In this document: positions 1 to 7,158 of the stretch, piece by piece
How positions within the stretch are numbered: the stretch's first letter is position 1
How the letters are laid out: each line of letters opens with the position of its first letter
NCBI GenBank assembly: GCA_035690725.1
Contig: DASSKF010000114.1
Coordinates: 1-18,542 of the forward strand
Source: DASSKF01 sp035690725
Lineage (GTDB): Bacteria > Actinomycetota > Actinomycetes > Actinomycetales > Dermatophilaceae
Length of the DNA: 18,542 bases
Direction: 5' to 3'
Notes under the pieces: generated by a model
Databases searched by the model: none
Told to the model about the DNA's origin: nothing
The model's input: the letters and a program-made list of their open reading frames with translations, nothing else
Translations under genes and position numbers: made by a program

Positions 1-470
1 CGCTCACCGTTGCGCTGGTACTCCAGGTCGACGTTCTTCTCGAACGCGTCGGCGCGGCCGAAGACGTCGGCGATGACCGAGTGGTCGATGACGAGCTCCG
101 TCGGCGCCTGCGGGTTGATCGAGGAGGGGTTGCCGCCGAGGTCGGCGACGGCCTCGCGCATGGTCGCCAGGTCGACGATGCAGGGCACGCCGGTGAAGTC
201 CTGCATGATCACGCGGGCCGGCGTGTACTGGATCTCGGTGCTCGGGTCGGCCTTCTCGTCCCACTGCGCGAGGGCGCGGATCTGGTCGGCGGTGATGGTG
301 GTGCCGTTCTCGTTGCGCACGAGGTTCTCGAGCAGCACCTTGAGGCTGTAGGGCAGCGACTTGCTGCCCTCGACCGCGTCGAGGCGGTAGATGTCGTAGG
401 ACGTGTCGCCGACCTCCAGACGGGCCCTCGCGTCAAAGCTGTTGACGCCCTGCTTGCTCGTGCCGCTCAT
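1..470 (-). CDS. acnA: Aconitate hydratase (aconitase A), N-terminal part
   Basis: TCA-cycle aconitase, which interconverts citrate and isocitrate in the cytoplasm using a [4Fe-4S] cluster. Only the first 156 residues lie in the window; the rest continues past position 1. The N-terminus (MSGTSKQGVNSFDARARLEV) and the segments SYDIYRLDAVEG, SLKVLLENLVRNENG, PARVIMQDFTGVPCIVDLA and PTELVIDHSV are typical of the AcnA/IRP family. The cluster cysteines lie further on and are not visible. The ATG at 470 is preceded by a GAAGGAG Shine-Dalgarno (complement of 477-484), which fixes the start. An 18-bp palindrome at 497-514 probably controls transcription. Family identity is very secure; the gene may be intact beyond the window. 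Confidence 0.96.
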   Translation of the reverse strand, partial: MSGTSKQGVNSFDARARLEVGDTSYDIYRLDAVEGSKSLPYSLKVLLENLVRNENGTTITADQIRALAQWDEKADPSTEIQYTPARVIMQDFTGVPCIVDLATMREAVADLGGNPSSINPQAPTELVIDHSVIADVFGRADAFEKNVDLEYQRNGE

Positions 471-496
471 CCGGCCGCTCCTTCGTCTCGCGGATT

Positions 497-514
497 TATC
501 TTGACGTCAAGATA
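497..514. promoter_or_regulatory. Perfect 18-bp palindrome upstream of aconitase, probable operator
   Basis: TATCTTGACGTCAAGATA is a perfect inverted repeat centred between 505 and 506. It lies 27 bp upstream of the aconitase start, on the 5' side of its Shine-Dalgarno. On the minus strand its first half reads TATCTT, a plausible -10 box, so a dimeric protein bound here would cover the promoter and transcription start. It is AT-rich compared with its surroundings. Corynebacteria use the TetR-type repressor AcnR next to acn; whether this is the same regulon cannot be seen because the gene downstream of aconitase is outside the window. The palindrome is certain, the operator role is inferred. 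Confidence 0.7.
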
Positions 515-612
515 CATCATGGTACCGCCCCGGCCGACGACCCGGTGGGTGCCGTTTCGGCCGTCCCGGCCACCGAGACACGCCGCACGCGGTGGTCAGT
601 CGGAGTGCGCGG

Positions 613-1368
613 TCAGCGGAACCGCCGGCCCTCGTCACGCCGGTAGGCCCACACCGCGAGCAGGAGGGTCAGCGCCGCCCACGCCACCAGCCCCGCCACC
701 TCCACCAGCGGCAGCGAGCCTCCGAGCGCGCCCCACTCCAGCAGGTCGCGCCCGATCCGTGAGGGCAGGAACCGGGACAGCAGGTCGAGCCAGCCGGGGA
801 ACATCGACGGCGGCAGGAACAGCCCGCCGCCGAAGGCCATGCCGAACATGAGCACCTGCGCCACCGCCAGGGCGGCCTTGGCCGACATGCAGTAGCCCAT
901 CGCCAGGCCACCGAACAGGAACGGCATCGCGCCGGCGGCGAGCAGCGGCGCGCACAGCAGGAACCGGCCCACGCTCGTCCCGGCCTCGGTCAGCAGCCAA
1001 CCCACGACCAGCAGCGGCACCAGGGACAGCAGCGACCAGATCAGCCCGTTCAGCAGCCGGGCGGCGATGCGTGGCCCGGGCCCGACCGGCAGGGTCCGCA
1101 GGTAGGGGTCCCACGGCTTCTCCCGGTCCTCGGCCACCCCGACACCGAAGCTGAACAGGCAGTTGGTCATCACCGCGAAGAAGCTCATGCCCACCACCGC
1201 CTGGGTGGCGTAGAGGTGGTTGCCGGCGACCTCGCGCATCGGGACCACGAAGAAGAGCAGCGCCAGGGTGGGGAAGACCATCGAGCCGATCACGGCCATG
1301 GGCACGCGCGCCGTCTCCAGCACGGTGAACCGCGTGTGCAGCAGGGTCAGGTCCCGCACGCCACTCAT
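613..1368 (-). CDS. ABC-2 type transporter permease
   Basis: Integral membrane subunit (251 aa) of an ABC exporter. The protein has about six hydrophobic segments, including VPMAVIGSMVFPTLALLFFVV near residue 25, AVVGMSFFAVMTNCLF near 60, a pair around 110-165, ALAVAQVLMFGMAFGGGLFL near 180 and a last helix before the basic C-terminus RRDEGRRFR. The FLPPSMFPGWLDLLSRFLP segment resembles the extracellular loop of drug/ABC-2 permeases. Its ATG overlaps the stop of the ATPase gene by four bases (ATGA, 1365-1368), so the two are probably translationally coupled. In M. tuberculosis the neighbouring Rv2686c-Rv2688c exporter (linked to fluoroquinolone efflux) has two permeases; only one is present here, so it may act as a homodimer. 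Substrate unknown. Confidence 0.9.
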   Translation of the reverse strand: MSGVRDLTLLHTRFTVLETARVPMAVIGSMVFPTLALLFFVVPMREVAGNHLYATQAVVGMSFFAVMTNCLFSFGVGVAEDREKPWDPYLRTLPVGPGPRIAARLLNGLIWSLLSLVPLLVVGWLLTEAGTSVGRFLLCAPLLAAGAMPFLFGGLAMGYCMSAKAALAVAQVLMFGMAFGGGLFLPPSMFPGWLDLLSRFLPSRIGRDLLEWGALGGSLPLVEVAGLVAWAALTLLLAVWAYRRDEGRRFR

Positions 1369-2327
1369 GAGCCGACCTCGTGGGGCTCGCCGCTGCGGCG
1401 GTCGCTCCGGGGTGCGGCGGTGAGGACCCGGAACGCCTCCTCGAGGGACGCGCCCCGCACGCGCACGCCCGAGAACGGGAGCCCGCGCTCGACGAGCTCG
1501 CGGACCACGCGGTCGGCGTCGGCGGCGTAGAGCACCTCGCGGTCCCCGGCGTGCTCGTGCCGCGCCACGCCGGGCAGGGCGGCCAGCTCGCCCGCGGCGG
1601 CACCGGCCGGCCCCGTCCAGCGCAGGCTCACCAGGTCCACCCCCACCCGCGACAGGACGCCGCCGAGGGTGTCGTCAGCCAAGACGGTGCCGTGGTGCAG
1701 CACCACGACCCGCTCGGCGAGGGCCTCGATCTCCTCGAGGTAGTGACTCGTGAGCAGGACGGTCGTGCCGGCCGCGTGGACCCGGCGCAGCGCCTGCCAC
1801 AGCTCGTGGCGGGCGTCGATGTCGAGCCCGGTCGTCGGCTCGTCGAGCACCACGAAGCGGGGCCGGCCGACCAGCGCGAGCGCCACGGACAGCTTGCGCC
1901 GCTGGCCGCCGGACAGCCCGCCGGTCTGCCGGCGCACGGTGTCCGCGAGGTCGAACTGCTCGAGCAGCTCCTCGGCCGGGACCGGGTCCGGGAAGTGCCC
2001 GGCGACCCAGCGCACCACCTCCCCCACCCGCAGCGTCGCCGGCAGTGCCGTCTCCTGCGGGGTGCAGCCGAGCCGGCGACGGCGCGCCGGGTCCTGCGGG
2101 GAGCCGCCGAACAGCTCCACCGTGCCGGCGTGCGCCCGGCGCAGCCCGAGCAGCAGGTTGATGACGGTGGACTTGCCGGCCCCGTTCGGGCCCAGCAGGC
2201 CCAGCAGCTGCCCCGCACGGATGCTCAGGTCGACACCGTCCAGGGCGGTGACCTCGCCGTAGCGGCGCACCACGCCGGACAGCCGTGCCACGGGAGCGCC
2301 GTCCCCCAGCCAGCGGTCGTCGCCCAT
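1365..2327 (-). CDS. ABC transporter ATP-binding protein (drug-export type)
   Basis: Nucleotide-binding subunit (320 aa) that powers the adjacent permease. All ABC motifs are present: Walker A GPNGAGKST at 46-54, Q-loop Gln91, signature LSGGQ at 138-142, Walker B FVVLDEP at 158-164, and H-loop His195 in LLTSHYLEE. About 110 residues follow the ABC domain, as in the DrrA/CcmA-like export family. I use the ATG at 2327 because it has a strong TGGGGAGG Shine-Dalgarno (2333-2340) and gives a normal family N-terminus; the open frame reaches 2546 but the extra 73 residues are Arg/Gly-rich and overlap the next gene. It lies 71 bp downstream of the methyltransferase gene, in the same relative position as Rv2688c of M. 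tuberculosis. Confidence 0.94.
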   Translation of the reverse strand: MGDDRWLGDGAPVARLSGVVRRYGEVTALDGVDLSIRAGQLLGLLGPNGAGKSTVINLLLGLRRAHAGTVELFGGSPQDPARRRRLGCTPQETALPATLRVGEVVRWVAGHFPDPVPAEELLEQFDLADTVRRQTGGLSGGQRRKLSVALALVGRPRFVVLDEPTTGLDIDARHELWQALRRVHAAGTTVLLTSHYLEEIEALAERVVVLHHGTVLADDTLGGVLSRVGVDLVSLRWTGPAGAAAGELAALPGVARHEHAGDREVLYAADADRVVRELVERGLPFSGVRVRGASLEEAFRVLTAAPRSDRRSGEPHEVGS

Positions 2328-2398
2328 CGTCGCCTCCCCACAGCCCGGACCTGTGGCACAGTCTCGCGCACCGCGCCTCCCGGGTCCACGGCACCGGG

Positions 2399-3661
2399 TC
2401 AGCCGGGCGCGTCCACGGGGCCGAGCACCGCGATGCACTCGACGTGGTGGGTCATCGGGAAGGCGTCGAACGCCCGCAACGACCGTATGCCGAGCCCGGC
2501 CTCCCGCGCGTGCGCCAGGTCGCGTGCCAAGGCGGCCGGGTCGCATGCGACGTAGGCGACCAGCCGCGGCCGCAGCGCGGCCACGTCCCGCACGACGGCC
2601 CGCCCGGCGCCGGTGCGCGGCGGGTCGAGGACGACCAGGTCAGTGCGACGACCGCGCCGGGTCAGCTCGGAGACCGCCCGGTCCACCCGGGAACGGCGCA
2701 CCCGGGCCCACGACCGGTCCGCGAGGTTGTGCCGCGCGTGGTGCACGGCGTCGCGGTCGGCCTCGACGGCGCGGACCGACCCGGTCGGCCCGACGCCGTC
2801 GGCGAGTGCGGCGGCGAACAGTCCCACGCCACAGTAGAGGTCGAGCGCCCGCTCCCCCTCCCGCGGGGACAGCTCGGCGAGGACGTGCTCGACGAACGTG
2901 GCGGCCGCGCCGACGTGGACCTGCCAGAACCCGCGCGCGCCCACCTCGAGCTCTCCCGACCACGTCCGGGTGGTGACCTGCTCGCGGACGGATGGGACCG
3001 GCATACCGCGCCGTTCGGACCGGGCCCGCGGAACCGGGACGGTCACCGTGGGCGGGCGCCCGCCGGGGGCGACCGTGTCGACCGCCGAGCAGCCGTCCCA
3101 CTCCCCTGCCAGCACCCCGCTGTCCACCACGCCGCGGGTGGCGATGAGGCAGTCCTCGACGGGGATCACCTCGTGCGAGCGGTGCGGCCGCAGGCCCGCC
3201 CGTCCGTGCTCGTCGACGGCGAACTCGACGCGGGTGCGCCAGCGCAGCCCGTCCTCATCGCCCGAGACCGGCTCGACCGTGACCTCCCGCTCGATGCCGG
3301 CGAGGCGGCGCAGCTGCTCGGCGACGACGGCGGCCTTGAGCTCGCGGGAGTGGACCGGGGGCGTGTGCTGCCAGTCGCAACCGCCGCAACCGCCCGGGTG
3401 GGCGTAGGGGCACGGCGGGGTCACCCGGTGCGGCGAGGGCCGGAGCACCTCGACCGCGTCGGCACGCAGGAAGCGGGACGTCCGCGTGCCGTCGGTGACC
3501 CGCGCGCGGACCCGCTCGCCGGGCAGCGCGTGCCGGACGAAGACGACCCGGCCCTCGTGGCGGGCGACGCAGTGGCCACCGTGGGCCACCGGCCCGACGT
3601 CGACCTCGACGACCTCGCCGACCGGGCTGTCCGGCTCCTCCGGGTGCGGCTTCCTGTTCAT
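2399..3661 (-). CDS. TRAM-domain class I SAM-dependent RNA (uracil-5-)-methyltransferase, RlmD/TrmA-like
   Basis: Probably methylates C5 of a uridine in rRNA or tRNA. The 420-aa protein has an N-terminal TRAM RNA-binding domain (about 13-73). Four cysteines placed as in RumA/RlmD (Cys84, Cys92, Cys95, Cys171) should hold a [4Fe-4S] cluster. The SAM-binding motif DLYCGVG is at 274-280, DPPRTG at 346-351, the catalytic Cys373 in VACDPAALARDL, and the general base Glu408 in HHVECIAVL. It corresponds to M. tuberculosis Rv2689c. The ATG at 3661 overlaps the stop of the upstream permease gene (ATGA, 3658-3661), so it is co-translated with a putative potassium transporter. Whether the target is rRNA or tRNA cannot be told from sequence. 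Confidence 0.93.
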   Translation of the reverse strand: MNRKPHPEEPDSPVGEVVEVDVGPVAHGGHCVARHEGRVVFVRHALPGERVRARVTDGTRTSRFLRADAVEVLRPSPHRVTPPCPYAHPGGCGGCDWQHTPPVHSRELKAAVVAEQLRRLAGIEREVTVEPVSGDEDGLRWRTRVEFAVDEHGRAGLRPHRSHEVIPVEDCLIATRGVVDSGVLAGEWDGCSAVDTVAPGGRPPTVTVPVPRARSERRGMPVPSVREQVTTRTWSGELEVGARGFWQVHVGAAATFVEHVLAELSPREGERALDLYCGVGLFAAALADGVGPTGSVRAVEADRDAVHHARHNLADRSWARVRRSRVDRAVSELTRRGRRTDLVVLDPPRTGAGRAVVRDVAALRPRLVAYVACDPAALARDLAHAREAGLGIRSLRAFDAFPMTHHVECIAVLGPVDAPG

Positions 3662-5712
3662 CGGCGGCGCAGCCCGCGGCGCACGGCACCGGGCCGCGGA
3701 CCCTCGAGCCGGTCCTCGGCGCCGACCGAGGACTGCAGCTGCCAGGGCACGCTGGCGACCATCACGCCGGGGGTGAACAGCAGCCGTGCCTTGAGCCGCA
3801 GGGCGCTCTGGTTGTGCAGGATCTGCTCGTACCAGTGGCCGACGACGTACTCCGGGATGTAGACGATCACCACCTCGCGCGGGTTGTTCCGGCGGATCGA
3901 CTTGACGTAGTCGATGACCGGACGGGTGATCTCGCGGAAGGGTGACTCGAGGGCCTTGAGCGGCACCGGGATGTCTCGCTCGTCCCACGCCTCCTGCAGG
4001 GCCACGGTGTCCTCCGGGTCCACGTCCACGGTGATGGCCTCGAGCACGGACGGGCGGGTCGCCCGGGCGTACGCGAGGGCGCGCAGCACCGGCTTGTGGA
4101 TCTTGGACACGAGCACGAGGGCATGGACCCGGGACGGCAGGGTCCCCACGTCGGTGTCGCCCTCGTGCACGGCGAGCTCCTCGGCCACCAGCTCGTAGTG
4201 CTTCTTGATGGAGCGCATCAGGATGAACAGCACCGCCATCGCGGCGATGGCGATCCAGGCCCCGCCCGTGAACTTGGTGACGAGCACCACCACCAGGACG
4301 ACGCCGGTGACGGTCGCGCCGAGCCCGTTGATCGCCCGGCTGCGCATCATCCGGCCCCGCACCCGACGGTTGTCCTCCCGGCGCAGGTGCCGGTTCCAGT
4401 GCAGGATCATGCCGATCTGGCTCGTGGTGAACGAGACGAAGACGCCGACGATGTACAGCTGGATCAGCCGGGTGACCTGGGCGTCGAAGGCGACGATGAG
4501 CACGATGGCGCCGAGCGCCAGCAGGATGATGCCGTTGCTGTAGGCCAGCCGGTCGCCGCGCGTGCGCAGCTGCCGGGGCAGGAAGCCGTCCCGCGCGAGG
4601 ATCGAGGCGAGCACGGGGAACCCGTTGAAGGCGGTGTTCGCGGCGAGGACGAGGATGATGCCGGTGGCCGCGATGGTGAAGTAGAAGGCGGGGGGGAAGT
4701 TGGAGAACACCGCGTTCGACAGCTGGCCCACGATCGTGTGCTGGTCGTACTCGTAGTCGCCGAACATCGCCACGCCGGGGGCCGTCTGCATCCCGTGGAC
4801 GCCGTCGAGCACCAGCCGGTCCATGTCCGAGTCCGGGTCGACGTAGCGCAGGCCCATCTTGTTGGCCAGCACGACGATGCCGATGAGCATGGTCACGGCC
4901 ACGGTGCCCATCATGAGCAACGTGGTCGCGGCGTTGCGGCTCTTGGGCTTGCGGAAGGCGGGGACCCCGTTGCTGATCGCCTCGACACCGGTCAGGGCCG
5001 CCGAGCCGGAGGAGAACGCCCGCAGGATGAGGAAGGCCCCTGCCGCCGTCGCCAGGCCGTGGGTGAAGCGCGGGTCGCTCGCGACGTCGAACTTCGCACT
5101 GGCGACCTGGGGCAGGTCACCGAACGCCCAGCGGGCCAGCCCCCAGATGGTCATCCCGATGATGGCGACCATGAAGCAGTAGGTCGGGACGGCGAACGCC
5201 GTGCCGGACTCGCGCACCCCCCGCAGGTTCATGGCGGCCAGCAGCAGCACGAGGGCGACCGCCACCTCCACCTCGTTGCCGTTGATGAAGCCGATCGCGG
5301 CCGAGGCGTTCTGCACGCCGGAGGAGATCGACACGGCGACGGTGAGGACGTAGTCGACCAGCAGGGCACTGGCCACGGTCAGCCCGGCGGTCGAGCCGAT
5401 GTTCGTCGTGGCGACCTCGTAGTCCCCGCCGCCGGAGGGGTAGGCATGCACGTTCTGCCGGTACGAGGCGACGACGGTGAGCATGACCAGCGCCACCGCG
5501 AGCGCCACCTTCCAGGAGAAGGCGTAGGCCGAGAGGCCGGCGACCGAGAGGGTGATGAAGACCTCGTCCGGCGCGTAGGCCACCGAGGACAGGGCGTCGC
5601 TGGCGAAGACCGGCAGCGCCACCCGCTTGGGCAGCAGCGTCTCCTCCAGCTTGTCGCTGCGCATCGCTCGGCCGACGACCAACCGCTTGAGCACCCGTCC
5701 CGACGTCGACAC
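3658..5712 (-). CDS. APC-superfamily permease of the KimA potassium-importer type
   Basis: Large polytopic membrane protein (684 aa), about 12 transmembrane helices up to residue ~490, followed by a ~190-residue cytoplasmic domain (from about VHALVLVSKIHKPVLRALAYA). The N-terminal half aligns by eye with Bacillus subtilis KimA: KRLVVGRAMRS, SDALSSVAY, SYRQ..AYPSGGGDY and LLVDYVLTVAVSIS. Residues Asp39, Tyr46, Asp120, Tyr121 and Ser128 match, with a constant offset of three, the KimA positions I recall as ion-binding (D36, Y43, D117, Y118, S125). That makes H+/K+ symport likely, although databases often call these amino acid permeases. I chose the GTG at 5712 because it restores the family N-terminus and has a -10 box TACACT ending 8 nt upstream (leaderless); GTG 5694 and ATG 5664 are alternatives. 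The gene is divergent from two RCK proteins and matches Rv2690c in position. Confidence 0.9.
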   Translation of the reverse strand: MSTSGRVLKRLVVGRAMRSDKLEETLLPKRVALPVFASDALSSVAYAPDEVFITLSVAGLSAYAFSWKVALAVALVMLTVVASYRQNVHAYPSGGGDYEVATTNIGSTAGLTVASALLVDYVLTVAVSISSGVQNASAAIGFINGNEVEVAVALVLLLAAMNLRGVRESGTAFAVPTYCFMVAIIGMTIWGLARWAFGDLPQVASAKFDVASDPRFTHGLATAAGAFLILRAFSSGSAALTGVEAISNGVPAFRKPKSRNAATTLLMMGTVAVTMLIGIVVLANKMGLRYVDPDSDMDRLVLDGVHGMQTAPGVAMFGDYEYDQHTIVGQLSNAVFSNFPPAFYFTIAATGIILVLAANTAFNGFPVLASILARDGFLPRQLRTRGDRLAYSNGIILLALGAIVLIVAFDAQVTRLIQLYIVGVFVSFTTSQIGMILHWNRHLRREDNRRVRGRMMRSRAINGLGATVTGVVLVVVLVTKFTGGAWIAIAAMAVLFILMRSIKKHYELVAEELAVHEGDTDVGTLPSRVHALVLVSKIHKPVLRALAYARATRPSVLEAITVDVDPEDTVALQEAWDERDIPVPLKALESPFREITRPVIDYVKSIRRNNPREVVIVYIPEYVVGHWYEQILHNQSALRLKARLLFTPGVMVASVPWQLQSSVGAEDRLEGPRPGAVRRGLRRR

Positions 5713-5776
5713 GAGTGGCAAGTGTAGGGCTGCCACCGGGCTCGGAGCGCACCCCTCGCTCGTGTAGCGTCGCACC
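5713..5776. promoter_or_regulatory. Divergent promoter region with two leaderless-type -10 boxes
   Basis: Only 64 bp separate the GTG start of the KimA-like gene (minus, 5712) from the GTG start of the first RCK gene (plus, 5777). On the minus strand TACACT (5721-5726) ends 8 nt before its GTG. On the plus strand TAGCGT (5765-5770) ends 6 nt before its GTG and is preceded by TG. Neither start has a Shine-Dalgarno sequence. This spacing is what leaderless actinobacterial mRNAs show. No convincing -35 hexamer is visible for either promoter. Confidence 0.6.
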
Positions 5777-6439
5777 GTGCACTTCGTGATCATGGGCTGC
5801 GGCCGCGTGGGTGCCACGCTCGCCCGCAACCTGGAGCGCCACGGCCACGACGTGGCCGTCATCGACCAGGAGCAGGCGGCCTTCCGGCGGCTCGGCGCGG
5901 AGTTCGAGGGCCGGCGGGTGAGCGGGATCGGCTTCGACCGGGACACCCTGCGCGAGGCCGGCATCGAGCAGGCCTACGCCTTCGCCGCCGTCAGCAGCGG
6001 CGACAACTCCAACATCCTGGCCGCGCGGGTCGCGCGGGAGACCTTCGGCGTGGAGCACGTGGTGGCCCGCATCTACGACCCCGGCCGCGCCGAGGTCTAC
6101 CAGCGCCTCGGCATCCCCACCGTCGCGACGGTGCGCTGGACCGCCGACCAGACACTGCGCCGGCTGCTGCCGCAGGGCGCGGCCTCGGAGTACCGCGACC
6201 CCAGCGGCAAGGTGGTGCTCGTCGAGGTCCCGGTGGCCCCGTCCTGGGTGGGCCGACCGATCCGGCAGCTCGAGGACGTGTCGGACACCCGCGTCGCGTT
6301 CATCAGCCGGCTCGGTGAGGGCATCCTCCCCACCGACAGCACCGTCTATCAGGAGGGCGACCTGGTCCACGTGATGGCTCGGGCCGCCGACGTGCCCGTC
6401 GTCGAGCAGCGACTCGACCAGCCCCCTCCGGCCGAGTGA
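5777..6439 (+). CDS. ceoB: TrkA-family (RCK) potassium transport regulatory protein, CeoB-like
   Basis: Cytoplasmic regulatory subunit of a K+ transport system (220 aa). The N-terminal RCK_N domain is a Rossmann fold with GCGRVG at residues 8-13 and an acidic residue ending the second strand (VAVID, Asp30), as expected for NAD(H) or ATP binding. The RCK_C domain covers about 135-215 (VVLVEVPVAPSWVGRPIRQL... VYQEGDLVHVMA). It corresponds to M. tuberculosis CeoB (Rv2691). The GTG start is supported by a TAGCGT -10 box 6 nt upstream and by the glycine motif lying at the usual distance. The stop overlaps an in-frame GTG of the next gene, so both RCK proteins are co-transcribed. The membrane partner is most simply the divergent KimA-like permease. 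Confidence 0.93.
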   Translation: MHFVIMGCGRVGATLARNLERHGHDVAVIDQEQAAFRRLGAEFEGRRVSGIGFDRDTLREAGIEQAYAFAAVSSGDNSNILAARVARETFGVEHVVARIYDPGRAEVYQRLGIPTVATVRWTADQTLRRLLPQGAASEYRDPSGKVVLVEVPVAPSWVGRPIRQLEDVSDTRVAFISRLGEGILPTDSTVYQEGDLVHVMARAADVPVVEQRLDQPPPAE

Positions 6440-6450
6440 GGGAGGCAGTG

Positions 6451-7158
6451 ATGGTGCGAAGGGAACGCACGCCGATGCGGGTCGTCGTCGTCGGCGCCGG
6501 TAGCGTCGGCCGGTCGATCGCCCGCGAGCTGATCCACAACGGCAACCAGGTCCTGCTCATCGACAAGCTGGCCGATGACCGGGCCTCCCGCCGGGTCCCC
6601 GAGGCCTCCTGGCTGCTCGGCGACGCCTGCGAGATCAGCACCCTGCAGGAGGCCGGGCTGCCCAGCTGCGACAGCGTTGTCTGCGCGACCGGTGACGACA
6701 AGGTCAACCTCGTCGTCTCGCTGCTGGCCAAGACCGAGTTCGGCGTGCCCCGCACCGTCGCCCGCGTCAACAACCCCAAGAACGAGTGGATGTTCGACGA
6801 GGGCTGGGGCGTCGACGTCGCGGTGTCCACGCCGCGCCTGATGACCGCCCTCGTCGAGGAGGCCGTCAGCGTGGGCGACCTGGTCCGCATCTTCCAGTTC
6901 CAGCAGGGCAAGGCCACCATGGTCGAGCTCACCCTGCCCGACGACAGCCCGTATGCCGGCACGCGGGTCGGCGACATCACCTTCCCCCCGGAGGTGGTGC
7001 TGGTGGGCATCATCCGCGAGGACGTGGCCGTCGCCCCGAGCCGGGACGACGCCGTCGAGGGCGGCGACGAGCTGCTCTTCCTCGCCACGCCCGACACCGA
7101 GGACGAGCTCGAGGCGATGCTCAGTCCGGGCGAGCGCCCGGCGCGTCCTCCGGAGTGA
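6451..7158 (+). CDS. ceoC: TrkA-family (RCK) potassium transport regulatory protein, CeoC-like
   Basis: Second RCK protein (235 aa from ATG 6451), paralogous to the one before it. It has MRVVVVGAGSVGRSIAREL, with the GAGSVG dinucleotide motif, strand VLLIDK, and an RCK_C domain from about residue 150 (ATMVELTLPDDSPYAGTRVG). It matches M. tuberculosis CeoC (Rv2692). The ATG at 6451 has a GGAGG (6441-6445) five bases upstream. A GTG at 6436 would overlap the previous stop as GTGA, and ATG 6475 (with AAGGGA upstream) would give the shortest, most family-like N-terminus. The last 38 bp overlap the 3' end of the opposing DUF3159 gene. The two RCK proteins probably form a hetero- or homo-oligomeric gating ring. 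Confidence 0.92.
   Translation: MVRRERTPMRVVVVGAGSVGRSIARELIHNGNQVLLIDKLADDRASRRVPEASWLLGDACEISTLQEAGLPSCDSVVCATGDDKVNLVVSLLAKTEFGVPRTVARVNNPKNEWMFDEGWGVDVAVSTPRLMTALVEEAVSVGDLVRIFQFQQGKATMVELTLPDDSPYAGTRVGDITFPPEVVLVGIIREDVAVAPSRDDAVEGGDELLFLATPDTEDELEAMLSPGERPARPPE

Noticed and set aside
2338..2356. Hairpin CCACAG/CTGTGG touching the Shine-Dalgarno of the ABC ATPase
   Set aside because: Only a 6-bp stem with a 7-nt loop, expected often in this base composition; no evidence of control of translation or of termination.
2328..2546. N-terminal extension of the ABC ATPase to an upstream start
   Set aside because: The extra 73 residues are Arg/Gly-rich and overlap the methyltransferase gene; ATG 2327 has a strong Shine-Dalgarno.
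2285..3862. Long plus-strand open frame (525 codons) opposite the methyltransferase
   Set aside because: Composition is Arg/Pro/Asp-rich nonsense, while the minus strand has complete TRAM, Fe-S and SAM motifs.
4096..5727. Long plus-strand open frame (543 codons) antisense to the permease
   Set aside because: His/Asp/Glu/Gly-rich with no recognisable motif; it is the third-position GC shadow of the permease gene.
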